Assembly (NCBI RefSeq): GCF_020166515.1
Contig: NZ_JAINZT010000006.1
Span: 248,001 to 312,000 of the forward strand
DNA: 64,000 nt
Origin: Robertkochia flava
GTDB taxonomy: Bacteria; Bacteroidota; Bacteroidia; Flavobacteriales; Flavobacteriaceae
Direction: 5' to 3'
Below are positions 1 through 8,713 of this stretch, one piece after another. Position numbers and translations under genes: made by a program. The notes under the pieces are model-generated. The model did no database searches, was not told where the DNA came from, and was given only the letters and a program-made list of their open reading frames with translations. How positions within the stretch are numbered: position 1 is the stretch's first letter; the number at the start of each line of letters is the position of its first letter.

Positions 1-1418
1 AGGTATTAACCAATACCATCAGGCCCTACAGGGAGTTACTTGAGGATTATCAGGAGTTTCTTTCTCTTATGGATTTTGTTTCAGCCAAGGCCTTATATGC
101 CAGGGAGATCAATGGATTACTTCCGGAGATCAACCAGGAAAGAGAATTGTATTTCCGGGAGGCCTACCACCCTTTATTGCTGGTAACCAATAAAAGAGCT
201 CAAAAACCCACCTACCCGCAAACGGTTAAGCTTGAACAGGAAAACCGGATCATTGTGATATCCGGGCCTAACGCGGGAGGTAAAAGTATCACCCTAAAAA
301 CAGTGGGATTGCTGCAACTTATGTTGCAATGCGGCATTCTTATTCCTGTACATGAACGCAGTTCTACTTTTTTCTTCGAAAGGATTCTCACAGACATAGG
401 CGATAATCAATCCATAGAAAATCACCTGAGCACCTATAGTTACAGGTTAAAGAACATGAATTATTTCCTGAAAAAGTGTAATGACAAAACATTATTTCTT
501 ATTGATGAATTTGGAACAGGAAGTGATCCTGAACTTGGAGGCGCCCTGGCTGAAACATTTCTGGAAGTCTTCTACGAAAGAGCATCTTACGGCATTATCA
601 CCACCCACTATGCCAATTTAAAAATGCTGGCGAATGAACTTCCTCATGCCACCAACGCCAATATGATGTTCGACAGAAAAACCCTGGAGCCGGTATTCAG
701 ACTGGTACTTGGGGAAGCGGGTAGTTCTTTTACATTTGAGGTGGCTCAGAAAAACGGCATCCCTTACAGCCTCATTAACAGGGCGAAGAAAAAGATTGAA
801 CGCGGCAAAGTACGCTTTGATGCTACCATAGCCAAGCTCCAGAAGGAACGTAGTAAAATGGCTAAAACCTCCAGCTCCCTTAAGGAGGAAGAGGAAAAGA
901 CACGGGAGGAAGCAAAGCGTCTTGAATCCCTGAACCAAAAACTAAAGACGAAGCTGGAAGGCTACCAGGAACTCTTTGATCATAACCAACGGATGATCTA
1001 TCTCGGAAACAAGGTCAATGAAATCGCAGAAAAATATTTTATCAACAAGAAGAAGCGACCTTTGATCTCCGAATTTTTAAAGATCGTAGAGACCGAAAAT
1101 GCCAAACGTAAAAAGGAATCTGCAGCAGAAAAGCGCAACGAACGGGAGCGCAAGGAGAAGATCGCAAAAGAACTGGAGTCTAAGGTGGCCGTGATTCGGG
1201 AGAAGAAAAAGAAGGAGAAAAAGCAAAAGGTTGCTGAAATCCAAAAACCCAAACCTAGACCTGTTTTAAAAGTTGGCGACCGTGTCCGGCTGGAAGATGG
1301 AAAAGCTGTAGGAAGTATCGATGCTATTGAAAAAGATAAAGCTATCGTAAATTACGGCATGTTTACCACCACAGTGGCCATGACTAAGCTGGAATTGGTG
1401 GAAGCCAAGAAAAAATAA
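1..1418 (+). CDS. mutS2: MutS2 family ATPase, C-terminal part (5' end outside window)
   Basis: The frame is open from the first full codon at base 3, so the gene begins before the window and the ATG at 69 is internal. The visible part holds the MutS-type ATPase: Walker A GPNAGGKS near bases 264-287 and Walker B LFLIDEFGTGSDP near 490-530. A long charged coiled coil follows (about 780-1240), then a small KOW-like tail ending VEAKKK. MutS2 proteins are known to act on branched DNA or collided ribosomes rather than in classical mismatch repair. The Smr nuclease domain that ends the Bacillus-type protein is absent here; I believe this is usual in flavobacteria. Mismatch-repair MutS is unlikely because of the coiled-coil/KOW tail. 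Confidence 0.9.
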   Translation, partial: VLTNTIRPYRELLEDYQEFLSLMDFVSAKALYAREINGLLPEINQERELYFREAYHPLLLVTNKRAQKPTYPQTVKLEQENRIIVISGPNAGGKSITLKTVGLLQLMLQCGILIPVHERSSTFFFERILTDIGDNQSIENHLSTYSYRLKNMNYFLKKCNDKTLFLIDEFGTGSDPELGGALAETFLEVFYERASYGIITTHYANLKMLANELPHATNANMMFDRKTLEPVFRLVLGEAGSSFTFEVAQKNGIPYSLINRAKKKIERGKVRFDATIAKLQKERSKMAKTSSSLKEEEEKTREEAKRLESLNQKLKTKLEGYQELFDHNQRMIYLGNKVNEIAEKYFINKKKRPLISEFLKIVETENAKRKKESAAEKRNERERKEKIAKELESKVAVIREKKKKEKKQKVAEIQKPKPRPVLKVGDRVRLEDGKAVGSIDAIEKDKAIVNYGMFTTTVAMTKLELVEAKKK

Positions 1419-1447
1419 TACCTATTATAAATTGTTATATTTCGGGC

Positions 1448-1867
1448 ATGGAACTGGAAGCAGGTAAAAAAGTAATTTTATTCGACGGGGTTTGCAACCT
1501 CTGTAATGGTGCGATCAACTTCGTGATCAAAAGAGATCATCAGGATCGTTTCCGGTACGCCTCTCTGCAAAGTGAGATCGGAAAGGCCTTGCTGAAAGAG
1601 CGCAAAATTGATACCAATGAGATCGACTCCATAGTGCTGATAGAGCCCGGGGTAGCGTATTTTGTGAAATCCGATGCTGCCCTTGAAATTGCGGAGGGCC
1701 TTGGATGGCCCTGGAAAACCCTTTACGTTTTTAATTATATTCTCCCAGTGCAGTTGAGGGATAAACTCTACGATTTTGTTGCCCGAAACCGGTATAGGTG
1801 GTTCGGCAAAAAAGACCAGTGTATGATTCCTACCCCTGCATTGAGGTCGAAATTCCTGGACGCTTAA
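1448..1867 (+). CDS. DCC family thiol-disulfide oxidoreductase (DUF393)
   Basis: A 139-residue protein with the family-defining start: a beta strand followed by DGVCNLC, giving the DxxCxxC motif with Cys16 and Cys19. The rest has the expected thioredoxin-like pattern and a basic C-terminus (RNRYRWFGKKDQC). Members (YuxK type) are predicted thiol-disulfide oxidoreductases of unproven substrate, and length is normal for the family. It follows mutS2 by 29 bp on the same strand. A TATATTTC element sits about 10 bp before the ATG, so it may also have its own, nearly leaderless, transcript. No signal peptide is visible, so it is probably cytoplasmic. Confidence 0.85.
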   Translation: MELEAGKKVILFDGVCNLCNGAINFVIKRDHQDRFRYASLQSEIGKALLKERKIDTNEIDSIVLIEPGVAYFVKSDAALEIAEGLGWPWKTLYVFNYILPVQLRDKLYDFVARNRYRWFGKKDQCMIPTPALRSKFLDA

Positions 1868-1951
1868 CCTGGTATTAAAAAATAGTGGACTCCGAATAAT
1901 TTTAATGGCCCCGAAACGTTATTATTGTGATCCAAAACTTAATTCAATGCT

Positions 1952-3013
1952 ATGAGAATACTCCAAACCCTTACTTTATTTTTGTTCGTATGTGCAGGAT
2001 TGATTTCCTGCGGAAATGCCGATGATGACTTTGGGAACAACCAGGGTATAGATCCTTGCCTGGATCTGGGCACCTTCGAACTAAAGATCTCCATTCAGGA
2101 TGAATACACTACCCTACCGGGAAAGGTATCTGTTTTTTTTAAGGTGAATGACAAATCCGGAAATCCGGTTGCAGATTTAAGCGCAAGCGATTTTAAAATT
2201 TATGAAAAGGGAAGGAACGACAACTGTTTCAATCCTATTTCTCCGACAGAATCCAACGCGAGAATTTCTCCTAATGAACAAATTTTTAAGCAGAACACCA
2301 TATTGGTTCTGGATTTGAGTAATAGTGTACTTAGTGAAAGTCTGTTCGAATTAAAGAGTGCCTCTGTGAGTTTTATCAGGAATGTAATGCCCTTAAATCC
2401 CAACCCTTCTTATGAAATGGCCATCTATTGGTTTGACGGGGAAGATGAACTACATCAGTTGCAGGAGTTGAGCAGCGACAGAAATGTTTTGATCAATGCA
2501 GTGGAAAGTATTGATCAGAATATCAGCCAAGACCCGTCCACAGACCTTTACGGTGCAGTGATCAAGTCTACAGACATTGCAGAAAATTTGTTATCGCAAT
2601 CTGAAACCGAAGACATTATCTCTGCCGCTTCTGTGGTGATCTTTACTGACGGAACAGATCAGGCAGGTCGATACACCAGGGATGCTGCTCTGAATAAGGT
2701 TAAGAATGCCAATGACAACATCAGCTTTTTCAGTATCGGACTGGGGAGTGAGATTGACCAGGCAGTTCTTGAAAAGATAGGAAAGACCAGTAGTGTTTTT
2801 GCAGCAAATAAGGAAGAACTGGAAGCCACGTTTAATGAGATCTCTGATGCAGTCGGAGGCCAGGCCCGTAGTTTTTACCTCTTTGAATACTGCAGCCCGA
2901 AGCGAGACGGCAGTGGCGTGAATCAACTCGTAATACAAGCACTTGACGGCTCAAGAACCGGAGCGGTACAAACCAGTTTCGACGCCAGCGGATTTACCTC
3001 TGGATGCCAATAA
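1952..3013 (+). CDS. von Willebrand factor A domain lipoprotein
   Basis: A 353-residue exported lipoprotein. The signal peptide ends in the lipobox LISC with Cys20 as lipidation site, followed by an acidic DDD cluster. A VWA fold starts near residue 115, with the MIDAS motif DLSNS at Asp121 and the later strand VVIFTDGTDQ carrying the expected TDG. Such domains bind divalent metal and mediate protein contacts; here it would sit on the envelope, perhaps the cell surface. Residues 40-110 look like a short beta-rich domain. It ends at a strong hairpin terminator shared with the convergent helicase gene. The ligand is unknown. Confidence 0.85.
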   Translation: MRILQTLTLFLFVCAGLISCGNADDDFGNNQGIDPCLDLGTFELKISIQDEYTTLPGKVSVFFKVNDKSGNPVADLSASDFKIYEKGRNDNCFNPISPTESNARISPNEQIFKQNTILVLDLSNSVLSESLFELKSASVSFIRNVMPLNPNPSYEMAIYWFDGEDELHQLQELSSDRNVLINAVESIDQNISQDPSTDLYGAVIKSTDIAENLLSQSETEDIISAASVVIFTDGTDQAGRYTRDAALNKVKNANDNISFFSIGLGSEIDQAVLEKIGKTSSVFAANKEELEATFNEISDAVGGQARSFYLFEYCSPKRDGSGVNQLVIQALDGSRTGAVQTSFDASGFTSGCQ

Positions 3014-3040
3014 GATCAGGTTTGGCATGCGCATAAAAAA

Positions 3041-3066
3041 AGCACCCTTAACCGGGTGCTTTTTTT
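3041..3066. terminator. Bidirectional intrinsic terminator
   Basis: Stem AGCACCC/GGGTGCT (3041-3060) with A-rich sequence before it and a T run after it. It lies between the stop codons of two convergent genes and can serve both strands; the minus-strand helicase stop codon lies in the T run. Confidence 0.9.
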
Positions 3067-4567
3067 ATTGATAACACTTCACAATGTTTATTCTTAGTTT
3101 CTTAAAGTAATCCTCAGCGAGCCAGTCCCTGTAATTTTTGGTGCTTTTACTGATACACTGGGCATACCTGTTGATGCGGCATTCTATATCGTCTTTCAGT
3201 TCCATAGCCAGCATACGGGCTTCATAGGCATCCTCACTGTTATCCACACACATTTTGGTATGCTGTTCAAGAGATCGTTCCAGGATCACCTTAGACTTTA
3301 AACCGTTTTTAAGTACTTCATCGTAAACCTTTTCCACATCGAAGGTCACATCCTGAGTTTCTGCAAACTTTTCCCTGAGCTTTGCCGGCATCTGGTAAAA
3401 GAAATTTCTCTCGATTTCCTCATCATCCTTTATGCTCTCCAGGTAGAAATCGGGATATTTAAAGATATGCTTCCAGTCTACAGGCTCGTTCCACAATCCG
3501 AAACGTGCGACATTATTTCCCAGGTCAATTACCGTGAATTTATTTTTATTGGGTAAAACCCTTGAACCCCGGCCGATCATTTGAAAATACAGCGTCAGGG
3601 ATCGGGTCGCCCTGTTCAGGATGATACTTTCCACGGTAGGTTCGTCAAAACCAGTGGTCAGGATACTCACTGAACTTAAGATAGCATCAGGGGTATTGCG
3701 GAACCATCTTAGGATTTCCTTGCGATCTTTACCGCTGTGGGTATTGTCGAGGTGACGTACCGGGTAGCCAGCCTCCCTGAACAGCTCATAGACGTACCAG
3801 GAGGTGTTAATCCCATTATTGAAGATCAGGGTCTTCTTTCCTTTAGATCGTTCCTCATAGGCGGTCAGGAGTTTCTCCTGCATATCCAGTTTGGAGTAAA
3901 GCGCCTCGGAAGATTTCACCGTGTAATCTCCGTTAATACCTACTTTCAGAGAAGTAAGGCCCACGTCGTACGAATAGATCTCAGCCTTGGCCAGAAACCC
4001 TTTATCGATGAGCGCCTGAATGGGTTCCCCGGTAATAAGTTCATTGTAATTATCCTTCATCGGGAGCTTGATATTCGAGCTCAGAGGAGTGGCCGTAACC
4101 CCGATGATAAAACTCTGCTTAAAGAAAGACAAAAGTTTTCTGAACGAATTGTAATGCGCCTCGTCAATTATGACCAGGCCTACATCATCAATCTCAAGTT
4201 TGTTGTCATGCAGACGGTTCTTTAACGTCTCTACCATAGCAACAAAACACATATATTCATGCTGGTCGGGAAGATCCTTAACCTTACTGTTAATGATCTT
4301 GTTCTTTACATTGAATCCGCGCAGCATTTTTGAGGTTTGCTTACTGAGTTCTATCCGATGAGTTAGTACAACCACCTTCTTGCCAAAGGTTTCTATATAC
4401 CTCCTGACGATCTCCGAAAAAATAACCGTTTTCCCACCTCCCGTTGGCAATTGATACAACAAATGGTAATTAGAAGGGCGATGATTAATGCGATCGAAGA
4501 TCTGGTCTATAGCACCTTTCTGATAGTCGTATAGCTCTTTTTTCTCTATTTCATCTATCGCATACAT
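3065..4567 (-). CDS. DEAD/DEAH-box superfamily 2 helicase
   Basis: A 500-residue SF2 helicase with all core motifs in order: YQKGAI near the N-terminus, Walker A PTGGGKT near residue 41, DEAH near 136, the VTATP motif near 158, and motif VI QMIGRGSR near 335. It resembles the SSL2/RadD-like helicases that couple ATP hydrolysis to duplex remodelling. The C-terminal 150 residues are helical and charged, without a recognisable accessory domain. It stands alone, convergent with the VWA lipoprotein gene and divergent from the FKBP gene. It could belong to a defence or repair system, but no nuclease or methylase lies nearby, so a housekeeping repair role is more likely. Confidence 0.85.
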   Translation of the reverse strand: MYAIDEIEKKELYDYQKGAIDQIFDRINHRPSNYHLLYQLPTGGGKTVIFSEIVRRYIETFGKKVVVLTHRIELSKQTSKMLRGFNVKNKIINSKVKDLPDQHEYMCFVAMVETLKNRLHDNKLEIDDVGLVIIDEAHYNSFRKLLSFFKQSFIIGVTATPLSSNIKLPMKDNYNELITGEPIQALIDKGFLAKAEIYSYDVGLTSLKVGINGDYTVKSSEALYSKLDMQEKLLTAYEERSKGKKTLIFNNGINTSWYVYELFREAGYPVRHLDNTHSGKDRKEILRWFRNTPDAILSSVSILTTGFDEPTVESIILNRATRSLTLYFQMIGRGSRVLPNKNKFTVIDLGNNVARFGLWNEPVDWKHIFKYPDFYLESIKDDEEIERNFFYQMPAKLREKFAETQDVTFDVEKVYDEVLKNGLKSKVILERSLEQHTKMCVDNSEDAYEARMLAMELKDDIECRINRYAQCISKSTKNYRDWLAEDYFKKLRINIVKCYQ

Positions 4568-4797
4568 AGTTTCAGGGCTCCTAAATTTTAAACCAGCAAA
4601 ATTAACCGAAATAAGGGATACCCTGAAATTTTAAGCCCTTAAATCTCAAAATTAACAGTTGCTGAAGGATTTAGCTGCTGCCGGGAATTTCTATTTAGGG
4701 AATACTTAACATAATTCCCATGGTGTTCCGCCTAATAAAGAGTAGTTTCGCGTTTTAATTAAAAAACAGGCGTTTAGCCCAAATAAAAAAACGTTTT

Positions 4798-5226
4798 ATG
4801 AGTCAAGTAAAAGCGAACGACACTGTAAAAGTTCATTACACCGGAAAACTTTCTGACGGACAGGTTTTTGACAGTTCTCTCGAAAGAGAACCGTTAGAAT
4901 TCACCCTCGGACAAGGAATGCTTATTCCCGGTTTTGAAAACGGGATCCTGGATATGAAGGTGAACGAAAAGAAAACCCTTGAGATCCCGGTGGAACAAGC
5001 CTACGGTGAAGTGAGGCCAGAACTTGTTCAGGAAGTTCCAAAAAGTGACCTGCCTGAAGAGTTGGAACCTAAAGTAGGAATGGGACTGGTTTCTAAAACC
5101 CCGGACGGACGTGAGATCCCCCTGGTGGTTTCCGAGATCAAGGAAAACAGCATCATGGTGGATGCCAACCATCCGCTGGCCGGAAAAGACCTGATTTTTG
5201 AAGTTGAAGTTATCGAGATCCTTTGA
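4798..5226 (+). CDS. FKBP-type peptidyl-prolyl cis-trans isomerase (SlyD-like)
   Basis: A 142-residue SlyD-type protein: FKBP half-domain VKVHYTGKLSDGQVFDSS, then GQGMLIPGFENGI and an inserted flap (IF domain) around residues 65-120, then the closing strand FEVEVIEI. It should catalyse prolyl isomerisation and have chaperone activity in the cytoplasm. The His-rich metal-binding tail of enterobacterial SlyD is missing, so a nickel role is not supported. The gene stands alone; it starts at an ATG 51 bp after a TAGTTTCG element (one mismatch to the Bacteroidota -7 box) and ends at a strong terminator. Confidence 0.92.
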   Translation: MSQVKANDTVKVHYTGKLSDGQVFDSSLEREPLEFTLGQGMLIPGFENGILDMKVNEKKTLEIPVEQAYGEVRPELVQEVPKSDLPEELEPKVGMGLVSKTPDGREIPLVVSEIKENSIMVDANHPLAGKDLIFEVEVIEIL

Positions 5227-5251
5227 TCTGATAATAATTTGTTATAACGGG

Positions 5252-5288
5252 TCCGGGTATGCAGTTGCATACCCGGATTCTTTTTTTC
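5252..5288 (+). terminator. Intrinsic terminator after the FKBP gene
   Basis: A perfect 12-bp stem (5252-5263 paired with 5266-5277, arms TCCGGGTATGCA/TGCATACCCGGA) with a two-base spacer, followed by a T-rich run. Among the strongest terminators in the window. Confidence 0.93.
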
Positions 5289-5442
5289 ACCCCCTCCCTA
5301 CCCGCTTTACAGGTTTTTCCGGTCAATTCTCTTAAAATTATACTAAAGTTTCTGTAAAAGAGGTAGTTATCCTGTTGTCTTCTTGCTTTTCTGATAAAAA
5401 AATGTTATAAAGAGTGGGTAATTCCCTAATAACATCATTTTT

Positions 5443-6306
5443 ATGAGACAATTAAAGATCGTAAAGCAGGTTACGAACCGCGAATCCAAATCCCTGGACA
5501 AATACCTACAAGACATCAGTAAGATCGATATGATCACTGCAGATGAGGAGGTGGAACTGGCAAGGCGGATTAAACAGGGAGACCAGGCCGCTCTCGAGAA
5601 ACTCACCAAGGCTAATTTAAGATTTGTGGTATCGGTGGCCAAGCAGTACCAAAACCAGGGACTAAAGCTTTCCGATCTTATCAATGAAGGAAACATCGGG
5701 TTGGTAAAGGCCGCAAAGCGCTTCGATGAAACACGTGGATTCAAGTTTATATCCTATGCAGTATGGTGGATTCGGCAATCCATATTACAGGCACTGGCCG
5801 AGCAATCGCGAATTGTACGGTTACCGCTGAACAAAATAGGCTCGATCAACAAAATCAATAAAGCCTTCTCTTTCCTGGAGCAAAAACATGAACGCCCGCC
5901 ATCGGCAGAGGAGATCGCCCGCGAGCTGGACATGACCGTGAAAGACGTCAAGCAATCCTTGAAGAATGCAGGCCGCCATGTTTCAATGGATGCCCCGCTA
6001 AAGGAAGGAGAATCCTCCAACCTTTATGATGTGGTAAGATCCGCAGAATCACCCAATCCAGACAAAAAACTATTACATGACTCCCTGCATACAGAGATCA
6101 CCAGAGCTCTTGACACACTGTCGACCCGGGAAGCTGATGTGATCAAGCTCAATTATGGCATTGGCCTGGAGCAGCCAATGACCCTGGAAGAGATAGGAGA
6201 TATTTTCGATCTTACCAGAGAACGCGTAAGGCAGATACGGGAAAAAGGAATCCGGCGATTACGGCACAATTCAAGAAGTAAGATCCTTAAAATGTATTTG
6301 GGCTGA
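5443..6306 (+). CDS. rpoD: RpoD/SigA-family sigma-70 factor (primary-type, region 1.1 absent)
   Basis: A 287-residue sigma factor of the compact Bacteroidota type. Region 1.2 ([13 protein letters not shown]), region 2 with [15 protein letters not shown] and the [10 protein letters not shown] recognition/melting helix, region 3, and region 4 ([29 protein letters not shown]) are all present. It directs core RNA polymerase to TTTG/TAnnTTTG promoters. The acidic region 1.1 of proteobacterial RpoD is missing, as expected for the phylum. Compared with the flavobacterial housekeeping RpoD as I remember it, regions 1.2 and 4 carry many substitutions (for example GIGLEQPM and [13 protein letters not shown]), so it may be a paralogue used under particular conditions. 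No typical promoter is obvious upstream. Confidence 0.85.
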   Translation: MRQLKIVKQVTNRESKSLDKYLQDISKIDMITADEEVELARRIKQGDQAALEKLTKANLRFVVSVAKQYQNQGLKLSDLINEGNIGLVKAAKRFDETRGFKFISYAVWWIRQSILQALAEQSRIVRLPLNKIGSINKINKAFSFLEQKHERPPSAEEIARELDMTVKDVKQSLKNAGRHVSMDAPLKEGESSNLYDVVRSAESPNPDKKLLHDSLHTEITRALDTLSTREADVIKLNYGIGLEQPMTLEEIGDIFDLTRERVRQIREKGIRRLRHNSRSKILKMYLG

Positions 6307-6381
6307 TTTTAGCAGCATTTTAAGACACCTCAAACATCCTTACCCTGCTTTTATTACGTATATCACACTAAAAGCTTTTGC

Positions 6382-8649
6382 ATGAGGTGGCACACACTAA
6401 ACACATATAAAAAAGTTTTGGCTATCATAATTGGTAGCCTTTTCTTTTTGTTTACCCTTTTTATTATTTCTGTTTTTTCCGGTTTCTGGGGTCCCCTCCC
6501 CTCCGGGAAAGATCTGGAGGAACTCCAACTGGACCTGGCAACCCTGATAACAGATCACAATGGAGTTCCCATTGGAAAGATCTATCAACAGGACAGGGAG
6601 CCCGTTCGGTATGAGGATTTACCCGAACATCTTACAGAAGCTCTTATCGCGACAGAGGATGCCCGATTTTATGAACACGATGGCACAGATACCAGGAGTC
6701 TTATGAGGGTATTCATTAAAACCATCCTTCTTCAGGATGCCTCTTCCGGCGGCGGAAGCACCATAACCCAGCAGCTAGCTAAAAACCTGTATGGCCGGAA
6801 AGAAATGGGATTTGTCGGACTGGTAGCGCATAAGATACGGGAATCTGTCATTGCTTCCAGGCTGGAAGCACTGTACACTAAGGAGGAAATCCTGGAAAAA
6901 TACCTGAACACGGTGTCATTTTCAGACAACACCTATGGAATAGAAAGCGCATCCAGGCATTTTTTCAGCACCCCGGCAAAAAATCTCAGTATTGATCAAG
7001 CAGCCGTGCTCATTGGTACCTTAAAGGCCACTCATACCTACAATCCCAGGTTATTCCCTGAGAAGAGCCGGGAGCGACGCAATGTGGTGCTCGCTCAGAT
7101 GACTAAGTACGGTAAACTTACGGAGGAGCGTTATGACAGCTTAACAAAACTGGAGATCGACCTCCGGTTAAATACGAACCGCACGAGCAGGGGGGTTGCC
7201 CCCTACTTCAGGGAACAGGTAAGAAAGCAACTGGTACAATGGGCCAGGGATTACCAAAAGGAATCAGGAGAAGAACTCGACATCTATGCAGACGGACTAA
7301 CCATTAAGACCACACTTGACCTTGAAATGCAGGTCAAGGCAGAAAATGCCTTGAGAACACATATGGCTCCATTGCAAAATGCATTTGAAAAATCTTATGG
7401 AAAGCAGGCACCATGGATAACCGACAAAAAACTTTTAGCCTCCCTGTACCGAAATTCTGCCCCTTATAAGGATCTGGCAAATAAGGGTCTTGGTGAAAGC
7501 GCCATAATGGACTCCCTGGATAAAAAAGTTACCCGGCAAGTGTTTAGCTGGACCGGAGATGAAATGAAGCAACTAAGCATAAAAGACAGTTTACAGCACT
7601 ACCTTAAACTTCTTAATGCAGGATGGGTAAGTGTTGAAGCCTCTACGGGAGCCGTGAAAACCTGGATCGGCGGCATTGATTACCGTTATTTCCAATATGA
7701 CCATGTGGCCCAAAGTAAACGCCAGGTGGGCTCGGTATTTAAACCTATTGTATACGCCACGGCTATCGAGCAGGGCATTCCTGCATGTAAATATTACGAG
7801 CTGAGAAAGGTGGAATACCAAAACCTGGAAGGCTGGACCCCGGACAATGCTTCAGACAAGGAAGACAAGAACTATATGAACTATTCTATGGAGTACGCTT
7901 TGAGCAGATCGGTTAATACGGTCGCTGTAAAAGTACTCGAAGACGCCGGGATAAACAATGTGATCACGACCGCTAAAAAAATGGGAATCGACACCGAGCT
8001 GCCTCAGGTCCCGTCATTGGCTCTGGGAACGGCCGAAATCTCTGTCCTGGAAATGGCAGAGGCCTACACCAGCTTTTTAAATGAGGGCAAGAGCAGTGAG
8101 CCGTATTTTATTACTGAGATCCTGAATAAGGAGGGAGAGGTACTTTATAGAAGGGAGGATCGTAATACAGAGAGGGAGGCCGCTTTTTCGCCACGTACGG
8201 CTAGTCTGGTTCTTCAAATGCTCCGTTCGGTGGTCAATGATGGTACGGCGAGAAGAATCAGGGATCAATACGGAATACAAAGTGATATTGCAGGAAAGAC
8301 AGGCACCACTCAAAACAATAAAGACGGCTGGTTTATAGGCCTTAGTAATGACCTGGTAAGTGTGTCGTGGGTCGGGCTGGATGATCAAAGGGTTGGATTC
8401 AGCAACACAGCTATAGGGCAAGGCGCCAATGCCGCATTACCTATGTTTGCCTTATGGTGGAAAGACCTCCAGAAAACACCTGAATTAAAACACGTTACCA
8501 ATAGGACTTTTGCTTCTCCGGAAGCGGATATTTTGGAAGATCTGGATTGCGACCCAACAAAAAAGGATGGATTTTTTAAACGATTGTTCAAGAACCCGAA
8601 TAAGACAAAACGCAAAAATTTCGAAGGCCTTACAGAAGAGACAAAATAA
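6382..8649 (+). CDS. mrcA: Class A penicillin-binding protein 1A (transglycosylase/transpeptidase)
   Basis: A 755-residue bifunctional peptidoglycan synthase. After a short cytoplasmic start, one membrane helix (about residues 13-34) anchors it in the inner membrane. The GT51 glycosyltransferase domain shows EDARFYEHDG and GGGSTITQQLAKNLY. The transpeptidase domain has the SxxK motif GSVFKP (active-site Ser), SVN within SRSVNTVAV, and KTGTT. It polymerises glycan strands from lipid II and crosslinks the peptides. The C-terminal 40 residues are basic and probably disordered. It follows the sigma factor gene by 75 bp and is followed by a separate promoter. Confidence 0.95.
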   Translation: MRWHTLNTYKKVLAIIIGSLFFLFTLFIISVFSGFWGPLPSGKDLEELQLDLATLITDHNGVPIGKIYQQDREPVRYEDLPEHLTEALIATEDARFYEHDGTDTRSLMRVFIKTILLQDASSGGGSTITQQLAKNLYGRKEMGFVGLVAHKIRESVIASRLEALYTKEEILEKYLNTVSFSDNTYGIESASRHFFSTPAKNLSIDQAAVLIGTLKATHTYNPRLFPEKSRERRNVVLAQMTKYGKLTEERYDSLTKLEIDLRLNTNRTSRGVAPYFREQVRKQLVQWARDYQKESGEELDIYADGLTIKTTLDLEMQVKAENALRTHMAPLQNAFEKSYGKQAPWITDKKLLASLYRNSAPYKDLANKGLGESAIMDSLDKKVTRQVFSWTGDEMKQLSIKDSLQHYLKLLNAGWVSVEASTGAVKTWIGGIDYRYFQYDHVAQSKRQVGSVFKPIVYATAIEQGIPACKYYELRKVEYQNLEGWTPDNASDKEDKNYMNYSMEYALSRSVNTVAVKVLEDAGINNVITTAKKMGIDTELPQVPSLALGTAEISVLEMAEAYTSFLNEGKSSEPYFITEILNKEGEVLYRREDRNTEREAAFSPRTASLVLQMLRSVVNDGTARRIRDQYGIQSDIAGKTGTTQNNKDGWFIGLSNDLVSVSWVGLDDQRVGFSNTAIGQGANAALPMFALWWKDLQKTPELKHVTNRTFASPEADILEDLDCDPTKKDGFFKRLFKNPNKTKRKNFEGLTEETK

Positions 8650-8684
8650 AACACAGACAGGTTTTTAAACTCTGGAAATCCCCT

Positions 8685-8692
8685 TACTTTTG
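8685..8692 (+). promoter_or_regulatory. Promoter -7 element for the MscS-type channel gene
   Basis: TACTTTTG is a perfect match to the Bacteroidota -7 consensus TAnnTTTG. Transcription would begin near 8698. A possible TTG start at 8690 lies inside this box, so the real start must be the ATG at 8714. The -33 region is only T-rich. Confidence 0.6.
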
Positions 8693-8713
8693 TGGGTGGA
8701 AATTCTTCGAAAT

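Noticed and set aside
3065-4567. Helicase considered as part of a phage-defence system
   Set aside because: No nuclease, methylase or other partner lies beside it; neighbours are a lipoprotein and FKBP, each with its own transcription unit.
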